A DNA stretch of 64,000 nucleotides from Selenomonas sp. ND2010 (GTDB lineage: Bacteria > Bacillota > Negativicutes > Selenomonadales > Selenomonadaceae). The stretch lies in NCBI RefSeq assembly GCF_000702005.1, contig NZ_JNKI01000009.1, positions 38,745-102,744 of the forward strand, written 5' to 3'. A program made the position numbers and the translations under genes. Below the pieces are notes generated by a model. That model did not search any database. It saw only the letters and a program-made list of their open reading frames with translations, and had not been told where the DNA came from. Shown here piece after piece: positions 35,325 through 43,748 of the stretch. Position 1 is the first letter of the stretch; each line of letters opens with the position of its first letter.

Positions 35325-36767
35325 ATGAAATCCATATTGGTAACCAGTACGCCCGAAGAAAATCGTGTGGCGATGATAGAGGATGGTGTGCTTGAGACCA
35401 TAGAGATGGAGCGCTCATCCCACTCACATCTGGTGGGCAATATCTACAAGGGACAGATACAAAACGTCCTGCCGGGAATGCAGGCAGCTTTTGTCGATAT
35501 TGGAACGGACAAAAACGCGTTCCTCTATATTGGCGATGGTATGCCTCAGGATATGGTAAAGGCTTTGCCAAAAGCGCAGCATATCCATATTGGCCAGCGT
35601 CTGCCGGTGCAAATCATAAAAGATGCGATTGGTACGAAGGGACCGAGGGCTACTACCCATATCTCCTTGCCGGGACGCAATGTGGTTTTGATGCCTACTG
35701 CCGCCTATATCGGCATGTCCAGACGGATTGAAGATGAGGACGAACGGAATCGTCTTCACGAGATTGCCAGTCGGATATGCCCAGAGGAAATGGGGCTTAT
35801 TATCCGGACGGCAGCTGCCGGACAGAGCGAAGAGACGCTCAAGGCTGATGTGGATTACCTGGTAAAGCTCTGGCAGTCCATCATGGCGCGCTTCAAGCTC
35901 AAGAGCAAGGGGACAAATCTCTTGTTCCGCGATGCCGATCTCATTATCCGAATGGTCCGGGATTCGCTGACTGACGAAATCGATGAGATGGTCATCGATA
36001 ATCATGAGGTTTGGCAGCGGGTTAGGGAACTGGTGCAGTTCCTATCGCCACAGTTGGTGGATCGTGTGAAATTCTATGAGGGTCGCGAGCCGTTATTCCG
36101 CAAATACGGGATTGAAGAAGAATTGGAAAAGCTAGGTGCCCGGCAGGTCGACTTAAAATCCGGCGGGTTCCTCGTCATCGATAAGACCGAGGCTTTGACC
36201 GTCATTGATGTCAATACGGGAAAATATGTTGGCAAATCAAATCTTGGCGATACCGTGTATCAGACCAATCTGGAGGCGGCCAAGGAAATCCTGCGCCAGA
36301 TACGTCTGCGTGATATCGGCGGGATAATTGTCGTCGATTTCATCGATATGGAAAAGGAGGAACAGAAGGAACACCTTTTGACCTTCATGCGGGAAAATGT
36401 TAAACACGACCGCACCAAGACGAATATCGTAGACATTACCAGTTTGGGGTTGGTGGAAATCACCCGTAAAAAATCCCGTCAGAATCTCGACAGTATTATC
36501 TACAGTGAGTGTCCAGTCTGTCATGGACGCGGACGGGTAGAATCTCCAGAAACCGTCAGCATTCGCATCGCTACAGCGATACGCCGGATGGAACATTCAT
36601 CCCATGCCAGTGAAGGCTATGAGATAGAGGTCCATGAAACGGTAGCTGAGGAGCTGCGGCAGAACCAGCTCATGATGAATTTGGCTGCTGAATTTGGTAC
36701 GGATATCAAAGTGACGGTGAAGCCGGGAATGCATCCGGAGAATTATTCTATTTTGCAGCAAAACTAA
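35325..36767 (+). CDS. rng: Ribonuclease G (Rne/Rng family)
   Basis: 480 residues, RNase G size with no long C-terminal scaffold as in RNase E. An S1 domain lies at ~36-130 (GNIYKGQIQNVLPGMQ, KNAFLYIGD). The catalytic Asp residues are in VIDVNTGKYVG and IVVDFIDMEKEEQ, and the Zn-link cysteines in CPVCHGRG. It is an endonuclease for rRNA maturation and mRNA decay. AGGGAAGGGGGG precedes the start. The rplU-rpmA genes often found after it are not here; the transcript ends at a long hairpin. Confidence 0.95.
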   Translation: MKSILVTSTPEENRVAMIEDGVLETIEMERSSHSHLVGNIYKGQIQNVLPGMQAAFVDIGTDKNAFLYIGDGMPQDMVKALPKAQHIHIGQRLPVQIIKDAIGTKGPRATTHISLPGRNVVLMPTAAYIGMSRRIEDEDERNRLHEIASRICPEEMGLIIRTAAAGQSEETLKADVDYLVKLWQSIMARFKLKSKGTNLLFRDADLIIRMVRDSLTDEIDEMVIDNHEVWQRVRELVQFLSPQLVDRVKFYEGREPLFRKYGIEEELEKLGARQVDLKSGGFLVIDKTEALTVIDVNTGKYVGKSNLGDTVYQTNLEAAKEILRQIRLRDIGGIIVVDFIDMEKEEQKEHLLTFMRENVKHDRTKTNIVDITSLGLVEITRKKSRQNLDSIIYSECPVCHGRGRVESPETVSIRIATAIRRMEHSSHASEGYEIEVHETVAEELRQNQLMMNLAAEFGTDIKVTVKPGMHPENYSILQQN

Positions 36768-36780
36768 TGGGTGGATAGGG

Positions 36781-36831
36781 AATAAAGCGTCTTCATGAGG
36801 ACAAATGTCTGTCATGAGGGCGCTTTATTTA
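36781..36831 (+). terminator. Terminator after rng
   Basis: AATAAAGCG pairs with CGCTTTATT, with an inner TCATGA/TCATGA-type stem, ending in TTTATTT. A long, imperfect but strong hairpin. Confidence 0.85.
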
Positions 36832-36866
36832 TGTATACAGTACACATTGCGGAGTCTTGTATACAG
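36832..36866 (+). promoter_or_regulatory. Two TGTATACA palindromes upstream of the symporter promoter
   Basis: The 8-bp palindrome TGTATACA occurs at 36832-36839 and again at 36858-36865, 26 bases apart, each followed by G. Both lie just upstream of the -35. The arrangement suggests an operator pair for a dimeric regulator, for example of the GntR type, whose sites often look like this. The regulator is not identified. Confidence 0.45.
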
Positions 36867-36870
36867 ATTG

Positions 36871-36899
36871 TAGACATGTCTGAAAATTTAAAGTATAAT
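36871..36899 (+). promoter_or_regulatory. Promoter of the dicarboxylate/glutamate symporter gene
   Basis: TAGACA (36871-36876), 17-base spacer, TATAAT (36894-36899). The palindrome AGACATGTCT (36872-36881) covers the -35, so a bound protein could block it. A ~60-base leader follows. Confidence 0.8.
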
Positions 36900-36958
36900 A
36901 TGTGTAAACGAGGGATACCGTAATTATTATCTATATTTATCCAAAAGGAGTGATTGTT

Positions 36959-38164
36959 GTGAACCTCTCAATCAAGATCTTTATTGCACTCATTCTCTCG
37001 GTGGTTGTTGGGCTTATCGCTGGTGAACCGGCTCTGCCGTTCATCAACTGGTGGATTGCCCCGATTGGCACCATATTCATCAATCTCATCAAGATGATGA
37101 TCGTACCAGTAGTATTTTTCTCCCTCGTAGTTGGTATGACAAGTCTTGGCGATACGAAGAAACTGGGCCGTATTGGTTTAAAAACCATCGTTTTGTATCT
37201 CTTTACCACGGCAATTGCTATCGTTATCGGCTTTGGCATTGCTGGCCTTATCCATCCGGGTGTTGGGTTGCAGATCGCTAGTGATGCAGCGGTGAAAGTA
37301 AAAGAAGCACCTTCCATCATGCAGGTATTTGTAGCAATGGTTCCGGCTAATCCGATTGAAGCCATGGCTAAGGCACAGATTTTACCGGTCATCATTTTTT
37401 CGTTATTTGTAGGTGTCGGCATCCTTCAGGTAGGTGGCGAGCGGGCGGAACTGCTGGTCAAATTCTTTGATGCTGCTGCGGAAGTATCCTATAAAATTAT
37501 CGGCATTGTCATGAGCTTTGCACCCTATGGCGTATTTGCACTCCTGCTGCCGGTCGTTGCTAAGAACGGTCCGAAAGTGCTGCTGCCGCTGATGTCGGTT
37601 ATTGCCTGCGTTGCGGTTGGCTGTGCGATCCATGCGGTGGCCGTTTATTCGACGCTGGCAAAACTGTGGGGCGGGCATACGCCGATGCAGTTCTTCCGCG
37701 GCATGAGTGAGCAGATGCTCATCGCTTTCACGACTTGCTCGAGTGCAGCTTCCCTGCCGGTCAACATGAAGAACTGTCAGGAGAAACTCGGCGTATCCCG
37801 TGAGGTTTCCTCCTTCGTTCTGCCGCTTGGTGCGACGATCAACATGGATGGCACGGCACTTTACATGGGCGTTTGCACGTTGTTTATCGCCAATGTATTT
37901 GGCGTCGATTTGACCATGGGACAGATGATGATGGTCATCCTGACCGGTACGCTGGCATCGATCGGTACAGCAGGTGTACCGGGCGCGGGCCTTATTATGT
38001 TGGCTATGGTACTCCAGGCTGTCGGGCTTCCGATTGAGGGCCTCGCACTGGTAGCTGGTATCGACCGTGTCCTCGATATGTTCCGTACCTGCTTGAATAT
38101 CACCGGTGATGGTGCTGTGACCATTGTGATGGATCAGGAAGAGAAAAAACATGCGGCAGCCTAA
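36959..38164 (+). CDS. Dicarboxylate/amino acid:cation symporter (DAACS family, GltP/DctA-like)
   Basis: About 401 residues with eight membrane helices and two re-entrant loops. Landmarks are LINLIKMMIVPVVFFSLV, TTCSSAASLPVNMKN (first loop, usually SSS-rich), LPLGATINMDGTALYMG and VPGAGLIMLAMVL. It imports glutamate, aspartate or C4-dicarboxylates with Na+ or H+; the exact substrate is not fixed by these motifs. The GTG at 36959 has AAAGGAG 8 bases upstream; the GTG at 36950 overlaps that site and is less likely. It is a single-gene unit with its own promoter and terminator. Confidence 0.92.
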   Translation: MNLSIKIFIALILSVVVGLIAGEPALPFINWWIAPIGTIFINLIKMMIVPVVFFSLVVGMTSLGDTKKLGRIGLKTIVLYLFTTAIAIVIGFGIAGLIHPGVGLQIASDAAVKVKEAPSIMQVFVAMVPANPIEAMAKAQILPVIIFSLFVGVGILQVGGERAELLVKFFDAAAEVSYKIIGIVMSFAPYGVFALLLPVVAKNGPKVLLPLMSVIACVAVGCAIHAVAVYSTLAKLWGGHTPMQFFRGMSEQMLIAFTTCSSAASLPVNMKNCQEKLGVSREVSSFVLPLGATINMDGTALYMGVCTLFIANVFGVDLTMGQMMMVILTGTLASIGTAGVPGAGLIMLAMVLQAVGLPIEGLALVAGIDRVLDMFRTCLNITGDGAVTIVMDQEEKKHAAA

Positions 38165-38189
38165 AGGCTGAATCTTAACGAAAAAATTT

Positions 38190-38230
38190 ACCGGGAAATT
38201 GCAATTTATGGATTGCGTTTCCCGGTATTT
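38190..38230 (+). terminator. Terminator after the symporter gene
   Basis: ACCGGGAAA..TGCAA pairs with TTGC.TTTCCCGGT around an 8-base loop, followed by ATTTCT. Its 3' arm contains the -35 region of the rpsB promoter. Confidence 0.85.
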
Positions 38231-38242
38231 CTATGCTATAAT
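38213..38242 (+). promoter_or_regulatory. Promoter of rpsB (overlapping upstream terminator)
   Basis: TTGCGT (38213-38218), 18-base spacer, TATAAT (38237-38242). The leader of ~100 bases to the rpsB start contains a possible stem (CTGC...GCAG, ~38280-38311), which could be the S2 autoregulation site; that is inference. Confidence 0.65.
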
Positions 38243-38351
38243 ACTTGACGGTGTAATAAAAAGCATGAGTATCCGATATCTGCCCTGTGCCCTGGTATGG
38301 GGTGGTGCAGAAGATGAGGAGCTCAGAAGAAAAAACAGGAGGTGCACCAAC

Positions 38352-39071
38352 ATGGCAGTTATTTCCATGAAACAGTTACTTGAAGCAGGTGTCCACTTCG
38401 GACATCAGACCCGCCGTTGGAACCCGAAGATGGCTAAGTACATCTTCACGGAGCGCAATGGTATCTACATCATCGATCTGCAGAAGACCGTCAAGAAAGT
38501 TGACGAGGCTTATGCATTCCTTCGCAGCGTTGCTGAAGAAGGCAAGAACATTCTCTTCGTTGGTACGAAGAAACAGGCACAGGAAGCTATCAAAGAAGAA
38601 GCTCTGCGTGCTAACATGTTCTACATCAACGAGCGTTGGCTCGGTGGTATGATGACGAACTTCCAGACGATCCAGAAGCGCGTTGCTCGCCTGAAAGAGC
38701 TCGAGGCTATGGAAGCTGATGGCACGTTCGAAGTCCTCACGAAGAAAGAGGTTCAGGGGCTCCGTCATGAGATGGAGAAACTCGAGAAGTACCTCGGCGG
38801 TATCAAAGAAATGAACAAGCTTCCGGGCGCACTGTTCATTGTTGATCCGCGCAAAGAGCGCATTGCTGTTGCTGAGGCACGTAAACTCAACATTCCTATC
38901 GTTGCTATTGTTGACACGAACTGCGATCCGGATGAGATCGATTATGTCATCCCAGGCAACGACGATGCTATCCGTGCCGTCAAACTGCTGACGGGCCGTA
39001 TGGCTGATGCTGTCCTCGAAGGCCGTCAGGGCCAGGATGGCGAAGCAGCTGATACGAAAGCTGCTGAGTAA
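38352..39071 (+). CDS. rpsB: 30S ribosomal protein S2
   Basis: 239 residues. Signature segments are [19 protein letters not shown], cut to its core [15 protein letters not shown], plus [13 protein letters not shown] and [21 protein letters not shown] at its core [15 protein letters not shown]2 bridges 30S head and body. The ATG at 38352 follows CAGGAGGTG; the open frame to 38199 is leader, not protein. It pairs with tsf as in nearly all bacteria. The Ala/Asp-rich C-terminus is normal. Confidence 0.98.
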   Translation: MAVISMKQLLEAGVHFGHQTRRWNPKMAKYIFTERNGIYIIDLQKTVKKVDEAYAFLRSVAEEGKNILFVGTKKQAQEAIKEEALRANMFYINERWLGGMMTNFQTIQKRVARLKELEAMEADGTFEVLTKKEVQGLRHEMEKLEKYLGGIKEMNKLPGALFIVDPRKERIAVAEARKLNIPIVAIVDTNCDPDEIDYVIPGNDDAIRAVKLLTGRMADAVLEGRQGQDGEAADTKAAE

Positions 39072-39094
39072 TAGTACTCACACATGAAGTCATG

Positions 39095-39134
39095 ACGGGG
39101 TAAGGGAATAATTATCCCTTACCCCGTTATTTAT
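39095..39134 (+). terminator. Terminator between rpsB and tsf
   Basis: ACGGGGTAAGGGA-ataatta-TCCCTTACCCCGT, a perfect 13-bp stem followed by TATTTATT. No promoter is seen before tsf, so partial read-through probably sets the S2 to EF-Ts ratio. Confidence 0.9.
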
Positions 39135-39143
39135 TATGAAAAT

Positions 39144-39160
39144 CTAAAAACGATTTTTAG
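39144..39160 (+). other. AU-rich hairpin touching the tsf ribosome site
   Basis: CTAAAAA-cga-TTTTTAG forms a 7-bp stem whose last bases overlap the AGGAGG ribosome site (39159-39164). It could tune tsf translation. Weak stem; function is a guess. Confidence 0.35.
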
Positions 39161-39173
39161 GAGGAAGAAGTAA

Positions 39174-40040
39174 ATGGCAATTACTGCTGCACTGGTAAAA
39201 GAGCTGCGCGAAAAAACGGGCGCAGGCATGATGGACTGCAAAAAAGCACTTACGGCTGTCGATGGCGATATGGAAAAGGCAATCGACTTCCTGCGTGAGA
39301 AGGGCATTGCTAAGGCTGAGAAAAAAGCTGGCCGTGTTGCTGCTGAGGGTGCAGTTGCTGCTTACGTTAGTGACGATGCAAAAGTTGGTGTCGTTGTTGA
39401 GATTAACTGTGAGACCGACTTCGCTGCTGGCAATGACCAGTTCAAAGAGCTGACGGCTAAAATCGCTAAGCATATTGCGGACACGAAACCGGCTGATCTC
39501 GATGCTCTGAACGACAGCGTTATCGATGGCAAAAAAGTTTCCGAACTCATTACGGAAGCTACGGCTACGATCGGTGAGAAAATCTCCCTGCGCCGTTTTG
39601 CTTGCTATGAGTCTGCTGGCCGCGTTGCTACCTACATCCACATGGGCGGCAAAATCGGTGTCCTCGTTGACATGACGGCTGGTGATGAAGCTCTGGGCAA
39701 GGACGTTGCTATGCAGATTGCTGCTGCTGCTCCGACGGCTATTGATCGTGCTGGCGTTGATGCTGCTGATCTCGAGCATGAGAAGGAAGTTCTTCGCAAG
39801 CAGGCTGAGGAAGAGGGTAAACCGGCTAACATTATCGAGCGCATGGTAGAAGGCCGTATCAACAAATTCTACAAGGAAGTTTGCCTCAACGAGCAGATCT
39901 TTGTTAAGGATTCCGAAAAGACGGTTGCTGACGTTCTCGGCGATGTCAAGGTTACGGCATTCACGCGCTTCCAGCTCGGCGAAGGTATCGAGAAGAAAGA
40001 AGAAAACTTCGCTGCTGAAGTTGCTGCCCAGATGAAATAA
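39174..40040 (+). CDS. tsf: Translation elongation factor Ts
   Basis: 288 residues. The N-terminal TDVGG-equivalent part is [22 protein letters not shown], seen at its core [13 protein letters not shown]. The EF-Tu-contacting [10 protein letters not shown] and the second half [12 protein letters not shown] are also clear. It exchanges GDP for GTP on EF-Tu. AGGAGG precedes the start. It follows rpsB and is closed by a strong terminator. Confidence 0.98.
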   Translation: MAITAALVKELREKTGAGMMDCKKALTAVDGDMEKAIDFLREKGIAKAEKKAGRVAAEGAVAAYVSDDAKVGVVVEINCETDFAAGNDQFKELTAKIAKHIADTKPADLDALNDSVIDGKKVSELITEATATIGEKISLRRFACYESAGRVATYIHMGGKIGVLVDMTAGDEALGKDVAMQIAAAAPTAIDRAGVDAADLEHEKEVLRKQAEEEGKPANIIERMVEGRINKFYKEVCLNEQIFVKDSEKTVADVLGDVKVTAFTRFQLGEGIEKKEENFAAEVAAQMK

Positions 40041-40097
40041 GATTTTCCTACGGGAAGTATACGCTAGCGGATCTGAAATGACAGAACGCAGGCAGCC

Positions 40098-40138
40098 AAA
40101 AGGTCCGTTGACTCATTTTGAGTTAACGGACCTTTTTT
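40098..40138 (+). terminator. Terminator after tsf
   Basis: AAAGGTCCGTTgACTC-atttt-GAGTtAACGGACCTTT followed by TTT. Long, near-perfect stem with T-run. Confidence 0.95.
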
Positions 40139-40188
40139 ACGCATATTTTACGAACTTACCAAGGAAACGAGGAAATAGCGTAGAAACG

Positions 40189-40998
<810 letters not shown>

Positions 40999-40999
<1 letters not shown>

Positions 41000-41556
41000 T
41001 GATTAAAGACATCCTTGCTTCCCATGAGGAACGCATGCAAAAATCCATTGAGGCACTGAAGCGTGAGTTCGCATCTCTGCGTGCCGGACGTGCTACGCCG
41101 GCTCTGCTGGACAAGGTGATGGTTGATTACTATGGTTCGCCGACACCGGTTAACCAGATTGCCAAAGTTGCCGTTCCAGAACCGCGCATGATTTTGATTC
41201 AGCCCTATGAGAAGACCATGCTTCATGAGATTGAAGTTGCCATCATGAAATCGGATCTTGGACTTTCTCCGAACTCAGATGGTACGGCAATTCGCCTGGC
41301 TATTCCGGCACTGACGCAGGAGCGTCGCCAGGAAATCGTAAAACAGGTCAATAAGAAGGCGGAAGAGGCAAAGGTGGCAATCCGCAACGTTCGCCGTGAT
41401 GGCAATGATGCGGTAAAGAAATTGGAAAAGGCTAAGGAGATCACGGAGGACGAGTCCAAACGCGGTCAGGAAAGCGTTCAGAAACTGGTAGATAAGTATA
41501 TCAAGCTGGTTGACACGACGAAAGAAGCCAAAGAGAAAGAAGTCATGGAAGTCTGA
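40999..41556 (+). CDS. frr: Ribosome recycling factor
   Basis: 185 residues, exactly the usual size. Landmarks are LKREFASLRAGRATPALLD, VDYYGSPTPVNQIA, SDLGLSPNSDGTAIRL and RRDGNDAVKKLEK. With EF-G it splits ribosomes after termination. It is coupled to pyrH by a one-base overlap; the next small gene starts two bases past its stop. Confidence 0.97.
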
Positions 41557-41557
41557 T

Positions 41558-41776
41558 ATGGCTCATGATTTAGTCGGCCGTCCCTGGGAGGAAGCAAAGA
41601 TTATGCTGGAATCGGCAGGGATTGGATTTCAGACGGAAATATCGCGCCCTTCGCGTGATTTTTTCAAGACAGATAAGAACTGTCTTTATGTCGTTCGCGA
41701 GCGTAGCATCGCCGACGACACTCTGCTGATTACGCTTGTTGCAAAGCAGAAGAAACTCGAGAAGGAGGTGTTCTGA
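41558..41776 (+). CDS. Small PASTA-like protein of unknown function
   Basis: 72 residues starting two bases after frr. The first part (LVGRPWEEAKIMLESAGI) resembles the beta-alpha start of a PASTA domain, and the end returns to strands (DTLLITLVAKQKKLEKEVF). There is no signal peptide or membrane helix, so a single cytoplasmic PASTA-like unit is unusual, as PASTA domains normally face outside on kinases and PBPs. The resemblance is by eye and weak. It is followed after one base by the ferredoxin start, so it is probably translated with its neighbours. Confidence 0.65.
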   Translation: MAHDLVGRPWEEAKIMLESAGIGFQTEISRPSRDFFKTDKNCLYVVRERSIADDTLLITLVAKQKKLEKEVF

Positions 41777-41777
41777 C

Positions 41778-41948
41778 ATGGCTTATAAAATCAATAATGA
41801 CTGCATTTCCTGCGGTTCCTGTGCTGCTACTTGCCCGGTTGAGGCAATCAGCGAAGGTGCTGAGCATTATGAGATTGATGCAGACAAATGCGTAGAGTGC
41901 GGCGCTTGCGCTGCTGGCTGCCCGGTATCCGCTATCGAGGCTCCCTGA
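41778..41948 (+). CDS. 2[4Fe-4S] ferredoxin
   Basis: 56 residues of clostridial ferredoxin type. Two full cluster motifs are present: CISCGSCAATCPV and CVECGACAAGCPV, each CxxCxxCxxxCP. It is a low-potential electron carrier. The ATG at 41778 has GGAGGTG upstream. It sits between frr and uppS, in the same gene string as ispG, an iron-sulfur enzyme that needs low-potential electrons; a link is possible but unproved. A terminator follows. Confidence 0.96.
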   Translation: MAYKINNDCISCGSCAATCPVEAISEGAEHYEIDADKCVECGACAAGCPVSAIEAP

Positions 41949-41983
41949 CGCATGAGGGAATCTTAAGATTCCTTTGGGAACAG

Positions 41984-42020
41984 GCCCCTCTTACGGCTTG
42001 ACGGAAGAGGGGCTTGTTCT
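41984..42020 (+). terminator. Terminator after the ferredoxin gene
   Basis: GCCCCTCTT-acggcttgacgg-AAGAGGGGC then TTGTTCTTGT. A smaller hairpin (GGAATC-tta-GATTCC region, ~41955-41973) precedes it. Confidence 0.88.
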
Positions 42021-42041
42021 TGTATTATTGAAGCATACAAT
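42014..42041 (+). promoter_or_regulatory. Promoter of the uppS-cdsA-dxr-rseP-ispG-proS operon
   Basis: TTGTTC (42014-42019), 16-base spacer, TACAAT (42036-42041), 25 bases before uppS. It begins right where the upstream terminator ends. Confidence 0.65.
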
Positions 42042-42065
42042 ATCCTGTAAACGAGGGATTTCGAT

Positions 42066-42884
42066 ATGATTAAGAAGATTTTAGGCAGCATTGGCAAATC
42101 GATGGTGTCGGGTGGGAATTTTGAGATTCCGGAACATGATTCGCCACTTTTCGCCAAAATTGATTGGGAGAAACTGCCGCGGCATGTAGCAATCATTATG
42201 GATGGCAATGGGCGTTGGGCGAAGGGCCAGGGAATGATCCGCACGGCTGGACATACTGCTGGCGTCAAGACGCTTAAGAATATTTTAAAGACTGCAATTG
42301 GTTTAAAACTTGATGCGCTTACGGTTTATGCGTTTTCAACGGAGAACTGGAAGCGTCCGCATGCAGAAGTGGATTTCCTGATGAACCTTTTTTCCGAATA
42401 TCTAAAAAAAGAAGTGCAAGAGATGCATGAGGACAATGTGCAAATTCACTTCATTGGGCGAATTGATGGCTTGCCGGAATCGTTGCAAAACCAGATTCAT
42501 GATGCCGAAGAACTTATGAAGGATAATACTGGAGTTAAGTTCAATGTGGCGGCAAACTATGGGGGACAGGATGAATTGATTCGTGCCGTGCAACAAGTGG
42601 CTGGACGGGTACATGCTGGGGAAATGTCGGTGTCGGACATTGATTCTGCCGTCATTGAGGATGCCTTGGACACGAAAGGGAATCTGCCGGTTGATTTGGT
42701 GATTCGTACAAGTGGCGATCAGCGTCTGTCAAATTTCTTGCTCTGGCAGTCAGCTTATGCGGAATTTTGGTTTACGGACACGAACTGGCCGGATTTTACG
42801 CCAGAGTGTTTTGTCGATGCAATGATAGATTATGCCGGCCGTGATCGCCGCTTTGGCGGACTCACGAAGGACGAAAAAAAATAA
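42066..42884 (+). CDS. uppS: Undecaprenyl diphosphate synthase (isoprenyl transferase)
   Basis: 272 residues. Landmarks are HVAIIMDGNGRWAKGQG with the catalytic Asp, LTVYAFSTENWKRPHAEV, FNVAANYGGQDEL and the C-terminal VIRTSGDQRLSNFLLWQ-AYAEFWF region, quoted in parts. It adds cis isoprene units to farnesyl diphosphate to make the lipid carrier for peptidoglycan. A ~30-residue N-terminal extension makes it slightly longer than usual. CGAGGG precedes the start. First gene of the isoprenoid/phospholipid operon. Confidence 0.96.
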   Translation: MIKKILGSIGKSMVSGGNFEIPEHDSPLFAKIDWEKLPRHVAIIMDGNGRWAKGQGMIRTAGHTAGVKTLKNILKTAIGLKLDALTVYAFSTENWKRPHAEVDFLMNLFSEYLKKEVQEMHEDNVQIHFIGRIDGLPESLQNQIHDAEELMKDNTGVKFNVAANYGGQDELIRAVQQVAGRVHAGEMSVSDIDSAVIEDALDTKGNLPVDLVIRTSGDQRLSNFLLWQSAYAEFWFTDTNWPDFTPECFVDAMIDYAGRDRRFGGLTKDEKK

Positions 42885-42898
42885 TAGGGGCGTTTTCA

Positions 42899-43726
42899 TT
42901 GATTACAAGAATTATTACAGGGATTATCGGTATTGCCTTGGCTGCCTGGGTGATCCAGACTGGCGGTATGTTGTTTGCTGGTTTTGCCTTGGTGCTGGCG
43001 CTACTGGCTTGGTTTGAGTATGTGCGAGCCTTTTCGGAGCGTGGCATGGGGTTGACCTTTGTTACGGGATTGGCTGGCATTGCGCTGCTATGGTATGCAG
43101 GCCAAGTGGGTAATGCAGAATGGATGATCGCTTTCAGCACGCTTATCGTATTGGTAATCCTGTTGGAGACGGTACTTTTCCATAGCACGACAAGCATTAT
43201 GGATGCGGTGACATCGATTGCTGGAGTTCTTTATTTTGGCTTTCCGTTTGCCTATATGGCAATGTTGCGAGACATGCAGCCAGAAGTGATGCTTTCCACG
43301 TCACTAGGGGACTTACCGTTTGGCGCCGCTTTGATTTGGATTATGTTTATCGGTACTTGGGCAAGTGATACGTTCGCGTATTTTACGGGTTCGGCTTTTG
43401 GCCGGCATAAACTTTGCCCCAGTATAAGTCCCAATAAGACCGTAGAGGGCTTCTTGGGGTCGGTGGTGGGAACGACAGCATCGGTCGCAGGTCTGGGTGT
43501 TTTCTTTTCGCTGCCGGTTAAAGAGCTGGCCTTGCTGGGCTTGGCAATATCCATTCTGGCAACGCTGGGGGATTTGGTTGAGTCGGTGGCAAAGCGTTAT
43601 ACTGGTATCAAAGATTCGGGAAATATTATTCCGGGTCATGGTGGCATTTGGGATCGTTTTGACAGTGTCCTGTTTACAGCACCCTTGGTGTATTATTTTG
43701 TGAAATTCGTCGGATTGACGATGTAA
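42899..43726 (+). CDS. cdsA: Phosphatidate cytidylyltransferase
   Basis: 275 residues with about seven or eight membrane helices. The C-terminal family signature is clear: SDTFAYFTGSAFGRHKL, SISPNKTVEGFLGS and KDSGNIIPGHGGIWDRFDS. It makes CDP-diacylglycerol, the precursor of phospholipids. The TTG start has AGGGG upstream. It lies between uppS and dxr as in most bacteria. Confidence 0.96.
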   Translation: MITRIITGIIGIALAAWVIQTGGMLFAGFALVLALLAWFEYVRAFSERGMGLTFVTGLAGIALLWYAGQVGNAEWMIAFSTLIVLVILLETVLFHSTTSIMDAVTSIAGVLYFGFPFAYMAMLRDMQPEVMLSTSLGDLPFGAALIWIMFIGTWASDTFAYFTGSAFGRHKLCPSISPNKTVEGFLGSVVGTTASVAGLGVFFSLPVKELALLGLAISILATLGDLVESVAKRYTGIKDSGNIIPGHGGIWDRFDSVLFTAPLVYYFVKFVGLTM

Positions 43727-43748
43727 AAGGAAGTAAGGTGAGGCGGCG

